DNA of 64,000 nt. It comes from Paracentrotus lividus (lineage: Eukaryota > Echinodermata > Echinoidea > Camarodonta > Echinidae). The notes beneath the pieces were generated by a model. The model ran no database searches and was not told the DNA's origin. It saw only the letters and a program-made list of their open reading frames with translations. The translations under genes and the position numbers were made by a program. The DNA lies in NCBI GenBank assembly GCA_940671915.1, contig CALNVZ010003426.1, forward strand, positions 29,593,262 to 29,657,261, written 5' to 3'. Below, in pieces: positions 23,579 through 34,834 of this stretch. Position 1 is the stretch's first letter, and each line of letters begins with the position of its first letter.

Positions 23579-24582
23579 ATACAGTGCGTATCAAAATAAA
23601 CGCAACAAGATTTAATTTCAAAGTTGTGAAGATTATGTTAGTTTTACGCCAAAGTGAGTAGTAACCCGTTAAAGCCACATCTCCTCTTTCCAATGATTCT
23701 TTTTGGACAATGGGACAACGTGAACTTGGGGCCAAGTTTTAGACACGGCAAGAATCATGGCATCTTACTAAAAATTAACAACTCATAAATTATTCTTTAT
23801 CGGAGAGTTGCAATGTCAGGTTAAGGGGTAATACACTCTTTGCTCTTGAGATAACCACGAAGAAAAAAAGTCTAAACAAGTCAGATCAGGGGATCCGGTG
23901 GCCACACCACACCATGATACAAGGTGGGCATAGGATGGTGCATTAGCCTTTCGTCTAGTTGCAGAAAGAAACAGATTGGCTGACGTTTTTGGACATCGAG
24001 TGATTGCCTTGTATCATGATGTGCATGGAGTGACCACCGCGATCTCCGGATCTGACTTGTTGTGACTTTTTTCTTTGGGGGTATCTTAAGAGCAAAGTGT
24101 TTTTTACCCCTCCACCTGACGTTGCAACTCTCCGACAAAGAATCGTTGATAAGTTTGATGCTCTACGGCACCAGGCACCAATGATCCGCAGGGCTGTGCG
24201 TGAAATTGAGAAACGAGCTAATCTCTGTGTGGAAAGTAATGGGGGCCATGTTGAGGGGCATGTGATGTAATGTTTAGAGAGAGACATCCTAAAGAAGACA
24301 ATGGTTGTGATTATCAATTCCATTTTTTCCATTTTGTTGAGTTAATTTCTGCCATGATTCTTGCCGTGTCTAAAACTTGGCCCCAAGTCCAAGTTGTCCC
24401 ATTGTCCAAATAGAATGATAACTCAGCCATCCCTGACCTTGTATGAATAAAATAATAAGATATCATTGGAAAGAGGAGACATATGGCTTTAACGTGTTAC
24501 TACTCACTTTGGCGTAAAACTAATACAATCTTCACAAATCTGAAATTAAATCTTGTTGCGTTTATTTTGATACGCACTGTAT
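23579..24582. mobile_element. Foldback derivative of a Tc1/mariner-type transposon
   Basis: TACAGTGCGTATCAAAATAA at the left is matched in inverse at the right end. Homology between arms extends about 180 bases, through TTACGCCAAAGTGAGTAGTA and GGCCAAGTTTTAGACACGGC. Further in, 23800-23926 is an inverted copy of 24010-24137. TA flanks both ends. The right arm keeps the C-terminus of a transposase frame (24034-24270). Confidence 0.85.
24034..24270 (+). pseudogene. C-terminal fragment of a DDE transposase
   Basis: Seventy-eight open codons end in TAA. They start PPRSPDLTCCDFFLWGYLKS, the conserved block before the third catalytic acidic residue region of many Tc1/mariner-type transposases, and end in a basic RRAVREIEKRANLC and GGHVEG tail. 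A TGA directly upstream replaces what is usually tryptophan. The N-terminal catalytic region is absent, so it cannot encode an active enzyme. Confidence 0.8.
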
Positions 24583-24584
24583 AG

Positions 24585-26135
24585 ACGTAATTTCTATAGA
24601 CATGCCGAGTTATCTGAGCTTGTTTTTATTTCATAGCGAACAAGGTTTTTTGTTACTTGTTTCATTGAACCAATGAAATCACATTATTTAAAAATAGTAG
24701 CAGAAGAAATGAAACAAACTGTATACATTATTTTCTTGAAAATGAACATTAAATTGTAGAAATTAATTTTAAAAAGAATACAGTAAATAGTCTTCCGTCG
24801 AAGACAATCACTAGATAATCATACATAAAGTAATTAGTTGTAAAGCAAAAATGGATAAATACTATTTTGAGTACTTTACTTTGTGCAAAATTCCTTAATG
24901 TGTACACATTTTTTATGATAAAATTACAAAAACCAGTGTTACTGCTGTTTCTTAAAATTCATCATGTTCGTGACATTGCAGGCAAATTGCGTGAGTAATA
25001 AAGACGACACAAATTGGAGGAAAGAATATATAATAGCATATGCTCAGGCAATCAGACTTGATAACTACAGTGAGGGAAGCAATTTATTATGCCGCTCCCA
25101 AAATAAACAAACAAACAATCATAAACACAAACAAATGAACAAGAACAAAATAGATCAAAATGACTAAATAAATAATTTCACATTTAGTTTCATGAGGGCA
25201 TTCATAGAGATGAATGCATTTTACTTTTTTAAAACAATATATACCTTCTGAACAAATATATATTTTTTTTTTTACAAAACCGAACACATGAACACATTCT
25301 AATACATTTCTATGTTGAACATCAATATAGTGACGTTGGTCTTCATGTTGAACAGTATTTGTAACCTCTTCATGTACTTTACCGCATCAAAAACACATAT
25401 TGAAATGCACCGCCCGTCTGCCTAGCAGCTTTACTCTCAACTGTAATTATATGGTCATCGTATATTATAGTTAAACTATGCTTCTCAGTATCACTTCAAT
25501 TCCCCTTTTCAGCTTTATTCTTTATTGTTTAGCTTTAGATACATACGGTATCACATCCTATTGTGCTCGATCATTCGGTCTCTTCCACCATGCACACAAT
25601 AAACACAGTATATCATGGGATTATCATTGAACAATTATTATGATCGGGTTTGACGGCAATTTGCTAATTTAATGATTTCCCTGTGTTCTCGTCCTAACAT
25701 GATACATGCCCTCATTAAAATAATGTTGACTTGGTCTGAAGTAGGTAGACCGATTCCCCCGCTACATCCAGGGATTTGTTTACCCATACGACATCAATGA
25801 CAATTCAATTTAATTGATAGGAGAAAGCAAAATTCCAATCTAGGAGACGAGTATGACCGAAGAACCCTTGAAATACTGCGCACTAACATCACGAATGGAT
25901 GAGTGTACGAGTTGCATGGAGGAGGATTCCGCTGTTAATCTCAGGGAAATTCGAAAGAATTTTAATCCTAAGTCAACTTTTGATGAAAATCGAATTGTTA
26001 TAATTGTAATAATTGGAAGAAGATTATTAACCTAAATTTTGAGAGCAAGTCATAGATTCATGCAACATTTAATATTACTTTCCACAGACGTCTGTAGAGA
26101 CAAGTTGATTTAATTTCTGGCATTAAACTCTTCAT
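24585..26135. other. AT-rich sequence without a recognised gene
   Basis: No supported exon. Short (CAAA)n-like stretch near 25105-25145. Confidence 0.5.
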
Positions 26136-26393
26136 AATTACGCAGGGGCGGATCTAGGTTTTTTCCAAGGGGGGGTTGAGGGGATGAAAAAAAAATCTTG
26201 CGAGCGGAGCGCGAGTTTTAGACACATCCACTGGATCTGTACTGCATAGGTCAGCGTGTACTGACCTCAAAGGGCGCAAGTAATAGTTTAAACAATCTCT
26301 CTGAGTAGAGTTATATTTGATGCGTTATGATAGGCAGCGAGCTTCGATAAAGCCGCGAGCCCGAAAATTTGAGTGGGATCCATCTAAAAGATA

Positions 26394-28212
26394 CCAGGGT
26401 TGGAAAAAGTTTTGGAATATTTTTATTCCACAAATTGGATTTAGGTGTGTCATTGAGCCTGCGAGCAGTAATCTCACTCAGCTCGCAAATGTGTTAAAAT
26501 CCTATTCTCGATTTCACATGACTTACACAATGTGTGATCGCCCATTTGTAAAGTTCTAAGAAGCACAATCACTATTAAGAAGAATGCAGAGTGCTGTATC
26601 ACACTAGTGACGAGTTAGGATTCACAAATCTTGCGTGTATTTATCGCGAGGGTGAAAATACTTTTAACTAAGTATTTGAGAACATATGTGTGTGCTTAAG
26701 CGAATAATGTTTGTCTGACATAATCCTCCAGATACAAGTTTTTAACTAATGACCGAGTACCTCACCAAAGGATCATCATTCCTTGCATCCGCAAATCCCC
26801 ATACGTATTATACCAAAATATACCTCCGTATTTCGCTGTCACCTTGCTGTCCAGCTGAGAGCGACACCGATACCGCCGTGGCATTCCTCTACAGATACAA
26901 TGTTCATGCAGGAGTGTTCTTGGGGCGATTATCTGTGAACCAGCACTTATATGATATGCCTCGCTCTGCGCTCTCTCAGCTATCGAGTGTTGGCATTGGC
27001 CTCCTCGCCCTCCTCTCCTATCTCGGCGGATATGGACACCTAAATCTTGCCTCAGAGAAAGGTGTTCTATCGAGTTCAGATTCGTCAGACTTAAATGCGG
27101 CCAGTCCAAATGTGCTCCACTGTTCTCGTTATCACGAATATCGGTCACCCGTCGCGCTCTGTGTGCGGAGCGTTGTCGTCTTGGAGATAAAGTTCGCCCG
27201 AAGTCCCCTTCTAGCGAATGGGAGCATACCGTTTGCGCAAGACATGTAGTTATGCTCCTGGTTCATTGTGCCCTCGAGCATGTAAGAATCCAGATTTTGC
27301 TCCGCTGTAGAAGAAGCGGCCCGAAGAGTGGACCCACTACCCACCACCTCTCTTGTACTATGGTAGGACACTCCTCAAGTGTGTTGCCCAGTCATCGTCG
27401 CACTCTTATTCGACCATCTACCCTATGCAAGAGAAAGCGAGCCTCATCGCTGAAGATCACGTTCCCAGTAGCAATCTGAAGATGACGATACCGCTGTGCC
27501 CAACGCAGGCGTGCAGTGCGGTGTCTTTGCAGTAGTATCGGTTTTCTTACTGGACGTTCAGCAAAAAGACCAGCACTCAAGAGTCTATTGTTCACAAGTT
27601 TCCTGGTAACAGGGATGTTTATGAACCTCATCCACTCCTCTCTCAAATGACTTGCAGACTTCGTGCGTCCATTGCGGCAAAGTCTGAAGAGGGATCGGTC
27701 TTCCCTTGCTGTTGTAATCCGAGGCCTACCTGACCTTGGTCTAGGAGTGGGTGTCCCAGTCTCTCGATGCCTCTGTATGATTTTTGACACTGCCCCTGTG
27801 TCATACCTAATGCAAGATCGATGTCCTTTTGCTTCCAACCGCCATTGCGCAGGGTAATGACCCTGTTGTACATGCCGTCGCTAAATTGACGCACCATGTT
27901 ATCAACTTTGGTTTGCACAAGGATGACTACAAACTGCACGTAGCTTTTTTCAAAATTCCACGTGAAGTACAGAAATGTATAACAAGATGTTCAACCACAA
28001 ATAGAGCAAATCTGACAACATGTGGTTCATTGGTCAGCCATTGTAAAATGTTTACAATATTACGTAATCTTTGTACAAGATGGAACAATAGACTTCATTC
28101 AACACAGTTAATCCGATTTGGATGAATTATTAATCACAATGTAGTAGAAACTAGCATTTAAAATCAGACATACTCATCGCCAAAAAATATTCCAAACTTA
28201 ATTCCAACCCTG
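26394..28212 (-). mobile_element. Decayed Tc1-like transposon with ~30-bp inverted ends
   Basis: CAGGGTTGGAAAAAGTTTTG at the left matches the inverse of TTAATTCCAACCCTG and the preceding AATATTCC at the right with a few mismatches. TA (26392-26393 and 28213-28214) flanks both ends as required for Tc1/mariner insertion. It contains a minus-strand transposase pseudogene. Confidence 0.88.
26815..27897 (-). pseudogene. Tc1-like transposase pseudogene
   Basis: The minus strand starts at MVRQFSDGMYNR (27897) with a helix-turn-helix region, followed in another frame by HRETGTPTPRPRSGRPRITT, the Tc1 hinge with GRPR. Traces of all catalytic blocks remain: FSDEARF (first Asp), QDDNAPH (second Asp) and LNSIEHL (Glu), each in a different frame, then a PRRY...GG tail. 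Several frameshifts make it nonfunctional. The intact family length is about 340 residues, which fits this span. Confidence 0.88.
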
Positions 28213-28640
28213 TATATGGAATAAATAAAGGGGCATTTTTTAGTATTAATTAATTTTTAAAAAGATAATTGTGTATTGTAGACCCTATTATAAGTATCTG
28301 CGAGCGCGAAGCGCGAGCTGAAATTTTGAACCTCAAAATTGAAGTTATTTGTGCATTTATGATTAGTATCAGCGAGCGCGAAGCGCGAGCCGAAAAATTG
28401 GGTTTTAAAAGATATATGGAATAATAAAGGGGCACTTTCTAGTATTAATTAATTTTTTTAGATAATTGTGTATTGTAGACCTATTAAGTATCTGCGAGCG
28501 CGAGCGCGAGCCGAAAATTTTGAGCTCAAAATTTGAGTTATTTGTGCATTATAATTTAGTATCTGCGAGCGCGAGCGCGGAGCCGAAATATTGGTTTTAA
28601 AAGATATATGGAATTAAAAACAGGCACTTTCTAGTACTTT
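28213..28640. repeat. ~200-bp tandem units with GC hairpins
   Basis: TATATGGAATAA-type starts recur at about 28213, 28412 and 28610. Each unit holds AGTATTAATTAATTTTT, GTGTATTGTAGACC and two GCGAGCGCGAAGCGCGAGC-like hairpins (28301, 28375, 28494, 28565). Confidence 0.85.
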
Positions 28641-28869
28641 CTATTTGTTCGCCCACCCTCCTCTCCTCCCCCCCCCAAAAAAAGAAATAATAATAATAAT
28701 GATGATGATAATGATAATAAATAAATACATAAATAAAATAAAATAAAATTACAAGTTAAAGAAAAAGATAAGATTTTAAAAAAAAAAAAAAATGGTCCCC
28801 GATTTTTTTTTTGGGGGGGGGTTGCCAACCCCCCCAACCCCCCCCCCCCCTCTAGATCCGCTTCTGTTA

Positions 28870-31800
28870 CGTTCAACATGTGCCAACTGTTTGGACGTAA
28901 ATCATTTACTCTATAAAAAATTATTGATACATTTCTTTGGTAATATTAATTTATCATATAATAGGAAGCACGAAATGATATTTTGTTAACGTAAGAAAAA
29001 AATTCAAAGTGTTTCGTTGCAAAAAGAGGTTAAACCTCAATTTTGAAAATGTCCAGGGAAGACAGACGTCAATTGTAAAATAGCACGTCTACACAAACAT
29101 AACTTTCAAACTGTACCCACTAATGTCAGAATGATGATTCTTTAGTTACGATTATAATTTGTTTAAAAAATCAGAATAACAATCTATATAGTTTGTTATT
29201 TTCATATCTGACGACTTTTATTGACCAAATGGCAAAAACGGATAGGGTCTGCAACATTATGTACATTGCAATAAAAAATTTCCTTTATCGCAACTTCAGA
29301 CATATTGCTTGTCTTACCATAGATTATGTTAATAGAAATCATTAATTGTGTAATAATAATAATAATGATGATAATACTATGATACTTATTAGGCGCTAAA
29401 TCTACTTGAAATCAAGTGCTTTAAGCGCGCATGTGCAAAAAGAGAAGAAAGAGGTCCAGCATCTCACATACCATGAGAAGGGTTTAAGACTAGTTTGCGA
29501 CTCCATCTCCCGGGTCTCCGCGACCTCTCATTAGTGGCGAGGAAATATAGCATGTTCATATTTATGAGATTTTCCCGTCTTGAAGATGTTTCAGTGATGT
29601 CTCGGAGCCTCAGAGACGTCTTCTCCGGTGCGATACCACCTAGAGATCGCTGTTTTTTCATAACCTTTTAAAGAATTTTATTTCAACAAAGAAATTAACG
29701 GATACGTCTATATCTTATGAAGACGTAAAACTTTCCTTTTTAAAGTAAACGTTTACATCTTGTTGTATTTACTGGCGTGATAAATTAATTATATTTTGAG
29801 GTGGTAGGAAGGCGTTTTACAGTGTTGTACAGTCAGAAAATAAGATTAAATCTCTTTAATGTGTTTACATCTCGTGAAGACGTATTATCTGTATTAACCA
29901 TAAATGATCTACACGTATGGCGTGGTTTGTTATTCCATATGCATATGTATATGTAAAGCTTTATAAAATATCGCAACGTACAGTTTATGCTGAAAGTCCT
30001 GTTAAATGCCACACTGTAAAGATAAATGTTAAAAAAATTTTTACAGCGTTTCTACATCTTATTAAGACGAAAAATCCCGTTTTACCGCGTCTAAATGCAT
30101 TATAGCAGAGATACAATGAGGCTTAATACAGTTTTCGTTTTTATCTCATTAAGAGTAAAATAACTTAAACATATATCTCCTTTTTGCACAGGAAAAAAAT
30201 GATAATAGGAGATCCTGGTATTCTCTCAGGCGTACCAGATGTACAAAGGCATCGGATATCCAGGTTTATGACAAGTATGACGCTAAGCTCTTTCAAAGTC
30301 CCAATGGAATGGATGGAATGCAACGCATTGGGAACTCCAATAATTATTGATGCGCTATGAACTTCAGTGTCAAAAGATATTCTGTTTGTTTTTGGAATGA
30401 ACTACAAATGATTTATTTGCCTTAACTCATGGCCGGGGCTAACCGAGAGATGAAAAAGAAAAGGAGAATTTGAAAACCAGGCTGCATATACAAAACTACA
30501 AGCTTACTTTTTTTAAGACAGAAGGTCGGATGATCGTAGTTGCCCACGTCATATCAGCTTAGAATTGTTCGCATTAGTCAATTATGTTGTTTTTCGGGGG
30601 ATTTTTTTTTTAGAAGGGGGGGGGGGGTAATAATGTTCAGTCGAATACGTGCACTGCATCCCTTCAGACAATACGCCAATCAGTGTTTAATCAACAACAT
30701 TACATAATATAGTATGTGGCACAAGAAGGACGCTCTTCGAAGAATCGTATGCGAGGTGGCATTGGAATATGGCAAAGTCAAAGAATTACTTAAAGAAAGA
30801 GAATTAACGTTATTATTGATCCTTGAAATGTTCACTATTTCAGAAATATATATATATATATATATATATTCTTCTTCATGTGTGCTTTTTACTTCTCTTA
30901 AAAGTGAAATTATTATGAAATATCTTGAGATTAGATAAACTTTCAATGCATTCAAAGGTCGCAACATTGCATGTAGGCCCAATACTTGAATTAACTTTGT
31001 TGAGATTCGGTTTGACTTTAGTTTGGTCAGGCATTTTTTTTTTCTTTATGTTGTTCTGTTGTTTTGATTTTTTTTTTATTAATAGGAAAAACATTGGAAA
31101 ATGACCAGTATATATTTCTTTGTACAATTCTCACCTGCCCCATTAGTTACAAGTAATACTTTATCGATAAGTATAGTTTGAAATATTGATATATGCCTAT
31201 ATAACCCTGCTGAAAGGAAACTTTTTAAGGATAGATTGCTTTTCTTTTTGGTTAAACATGGTAGGTATATATTCACAACCTTTGATAAAAGAGTTTAATT
31301 TGTCTGACGGTACATAATCATGTCAAAGATTGCCAGATCATGTTTCTTCTTTTCGGCTCCCATGATTGCTCTTTAGAGGAATACATTGGACTAAAATACT
31401 GCCCCTTTCTAAATTGGTTGTTCTTCACCATTGTTTGAAAACTCATCTGCACGCATTTCTTCATATTCCAGGAGGGACCAATGTGTGCGTGTGCGTGTGA
31501 CTGTGTGTATGGGTGAGCGTGTGGTTAGCATGCATGAGATATCCATCTTTCCTCAACCGAAATCAACCGCTCCTCTTCTGCTGTAATTTCCTTCCCATCA
31601 CTCGGTGCCCTCTTGTGCACTCCTTTATTAATTCTGCTCTCATTTACCTTATAACCAAACAATTTTCATAAAGCCAAGCCAATATACGTGCCGTGAGCAC
31701 AAACCTGCTTGCCTGGGGTCGCTGTATTATGTAGTCGATTTCTAGTGTCTGATCAGAATACTGATATGTAAATTGTATAATGTGAAGAACATTCAAGCTG

Positions 31801-32957
31801 TGTTAATAAAGAGACTTCAAGGATTTCAGAAAACATTATATTTTTTATTTATCACGGTCGATTTGGTTTATTTTGTCTGTTTTACTTACTTCTATATTTT
31901 GAAGAAGTATTTTTATATTGATGCGTATTTTGACAGATTTATACCCTCTTATCAACGAACTTCAAGTAGTTCGAATTGAAATCCGAGTTTAGCCTTTTAA
32001 CATGACGTAACCTACATTTGTAACCGGTGATCTCACAACATCTTCAAACATCAACGTCAACAATCAAACACACAGCGCATTTGAATGTAGTCATTCAATT
32101 AATTTGTATTTGTGTTTTCATTGCTTGCTTATTTTAAATCTCTACCTCTTTCCGAAATGAAATGATATCATGATATTACAATATGTTTTCTAAACCGAAA
32201 GATCTTGATGTAAGTGAGCTTTGCCCTTTTTCATGTAATCGTTCTAAAGATATTACAACTTAGAAGGCTCACGTTAGGTGAGCAATTAAAAGAAATTCTC
32301 TCGGCGTTAAGAAAAAAAAAGGGGGAAAACAATCTTTATCTCTAAACACATTTTTAGCAAAACAGATTTGCTTTTATATAGTGGTGACATAATGAAATTT
32401 TGCCATGCATGGGAAACCGACTTTTAATATTCCGGAAATTAACCCCTTTTCAATCATTTATTTTCCTTAAGCAACATTGTAGCCACAAGAAATGAAGGAA
32501 ATGATTGTTAAATTGGCATGTGGTAAACGTTTAGTGAGGGCATTGCCATTTGCCATGTTACGTGGTTTGTGGCAATTACGGTAGAGTGTCTTTCGCTTTC
32601 TTTTACACTTTAAATATTGATTATAACAACTCCGAAAAATTAGAGATACAAGTCAGTGAACGTTTGAGGTAAATCAAGAATATCTAAGTTCTTCCAGTGA
32701 AGAGCTTGGTAATAAACATCATTTTAATTACGTTGGTCATTTAATGAGCGTTCCTCCACTTTCTTTGTAAATGATAGTCTTTTTAAAGACTATAATTTGA
32801 ATTAAAATCTTAACAGATTTTATTTTTCTTCACGGAAATCACTTTTCCTTTTCAATTTACCTGAACCCAAGTCAATTAGTGACGGTAGCCATTTAAGACA
32901 TTACATAATTATAATCAGCATCCGAGCATAAATATTGTGTCTTCATATTTATGCGGG

Positions 32958-33012
<55 letters not shown>

Positions 33013-34260
33013 AGGCCTTTACCATACCACAAAATAAATATTCTCATTAAGAAGAATGTGGGTTTCCTGAAATGAATTCTTCATCATCGGATTTTGTCAT
33101 GATTCTTATTTCTTCATTTCCCAAGTTATTACATTACTCGTCTACTGTATTTTTCGTGGCGAATATAACCAAAATCCGAATTAATGTTGCGTTATCTGAC
33201 ACACAAAAATCAAATTCGGTCGTGATTACTCGATGGCAGGACTTCCCTCTTTAGAAGAAGAGACTTGCACACAACACGTTAAAGTGAAAGGATAATTATG
33301 GTCAGGAACTGAATTTGAACAGCGTGTTCTCAGTGATCACTGCACAAATAAGTCTGGTGCAAACATAGGTCTCCTGTGGAACACCAGAAGGTTGTTAGCT
33401 CAATGTAGAAGGGTATGAGTTGATGCCTTTCTGGCTCTCAGAGGGTGACTGTGTCTTAGTATCGGGTTTTACGAAGGAAGTTCTGTGAACTCTCAAGAGC
33501 AGGGGCAGAATGACGGTCAATATTCAAATTGAAATTCGATTCACTGACTGAAAGGTAAATGCAAACATACATGATTGTTCTCGATTTCCATTACACGCTT
33601 GGGTTTGACTCCAGGCCAGTCGGACGGCTTTAGCCTCCGTTGCGTTTTAGCGTGGCCCTTATAGCATGAGTCAATGGGATGTACGGTGTATAGCAATAGA
33701 AAATATCCCGTACCTAGAATATGACGTTAAATATGACGATAATGTGCAGAAAATATCTTCTTGCGAAAATTTCCGCTTTGAGTAAACAATTTTTTTCTGA
33801 TTATAAAAATGTATATAGGCCTCTGCATTGTTGATGAAACAAACCTTCTTTTTTTTCAAGATCCGAAATCGGCTCTACATTTTGCGAAATATGATCGGCA
33901 GTAACACAAATTAAGTAGATGAGATGACAAATTTTATTTTTGATTGCCCTACCGTTAAAGTAATAGTCTACGCCACCGATGGTGCTGAATGTCATAGAAC
34001 TATAATCAAAATGAAAAATTGAGGAAATATTCATTTTCAACAATGAAAAGGGGCAAATTCATCATTGCGAATATACAGCTATGAAGGTATTGGTTGCCAT
34101 GGAAACGGGAATGGAAGGAATGGATTTAGGGGATAATGCTGAAGGATTGGATGGATGGGTTTCTAGCTGGAGGGAAGATGGTTGGGTTCAGTGGCATGTC
34201 AAAACAAACACTTTCACTTGATCAATAGGCGTGATGTAAATTGTCAGCGAACACGATTCT
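28870..34260. other. Mostly unique AT-rich DNA without a recognised gene
   Basis: Contains a GGCGCTAAATC...AAGTGCTTTAAGCGC short dispersed-repeat remnant near 29390, scattered ACATCTTGTGAAGACGT-like motifs (29700-30150), (TA)n at 30847-30870 and a 46-base poly-A at 32964-33009. No supported exon. Confidence 0.45.
32964..33009 (+). repeat. Poly-A tract (46 nt)
   Basis: Uninterrupted run of A. No retrotransposed gene body was recognised upstream. Confidence 0.95.
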
Positions 34261-34269
34261 AATTCAAAG

Positions 34270-34830
34270 CCTGACAGTCATCATAAAACACTAAAGGGTT
34301 TCTTTTCCATCATAGTTACCAAATCTCAGTAGCATCATGTTCGCAGAAGTGAGGTATAGTGTTACATGCGCTTGCCATATGCGGTGTAAAATAAAAATAA
34401 CTTGATCTTTCCAGTGGAATGTTGAGCGAAGCCGTTTATCAAAAACATGAGTGTGACACAAATTCGAACACAGTCTTTACTCAACTAGTTTCTTTTAAAT
34501 GCACAACGATCGTTTTTACTAAAACAGAAATTGACCTTATGATACACAGTTTAAGTTATATTAAAGATAGTCTCGTTGCTTATTGAAGGAAATTGTCTGT
34601 GAAACGATTTCACTTGACAGCAGCCATCGAATGACATTAAAGCGATGCATTTCCATGGCTACGAAATCTCTGTAGCATTATGTTTGAAGTACTAGCCTGG
34701 TATATCGTGACATCACATAAGCTTGTCATGGATTGTTAATATCATTCATTTGATCTTGGGTAAATGTTGAGTGACGTCGTGTTCCATAAACATGATTACC
34801 ATGAACCATTCATATCATATTAATCTCAAA
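34270..34830 (+). repeat. Diverged direct duplication (~190-bp units, ~345-bp period)
   Basis: TGACAGYMRYCAT, TTTCCATSRTAGYTACSAAAT, CTCWGTAGCATYATGTT, TTGATCTT and AATGTTGAGYGA appear in the same order at 34270-34460 and 34615-34800. No terminal inverted repeats seen. Confidence 0.6.
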
Positions 34831-34834
34831 TAAA

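Larger units (their letters stand above)
26143..28866. mobile_element. CAGGGGCGGATCTAG-ended element with internal GC-hairpin units, disrupted by Tc1
   Basis: CAGGGGCGGATCTAGG with a following G tract at 26143 faces its inverse (C tract, then TCTAGATCCGCTTCTG) at 28851-28866. TTACG occurs immediately outside each end (26138-26142, 28867-28871), a possible 5-bp target duplication. The interior consists of ~200-bp units carrying GCGAGCGCGAAGCGCGAGC. A 1.8-kb Tc1-like element splits it. Confidence 0.65.

Noticed and set aside
26749-27249. 166-codon plus-strand frame
   Set aside because: It is the antisense shadow of the Tc1-like transposase pseudogene, whose minus-strand motifs are recognisable.
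32700-33009. Retrotransposed gene ending in the 46-base poly-A
   Set aside because: No open frame or LINE/SINE-like body was seen immediately upstream and no target duplication was found.
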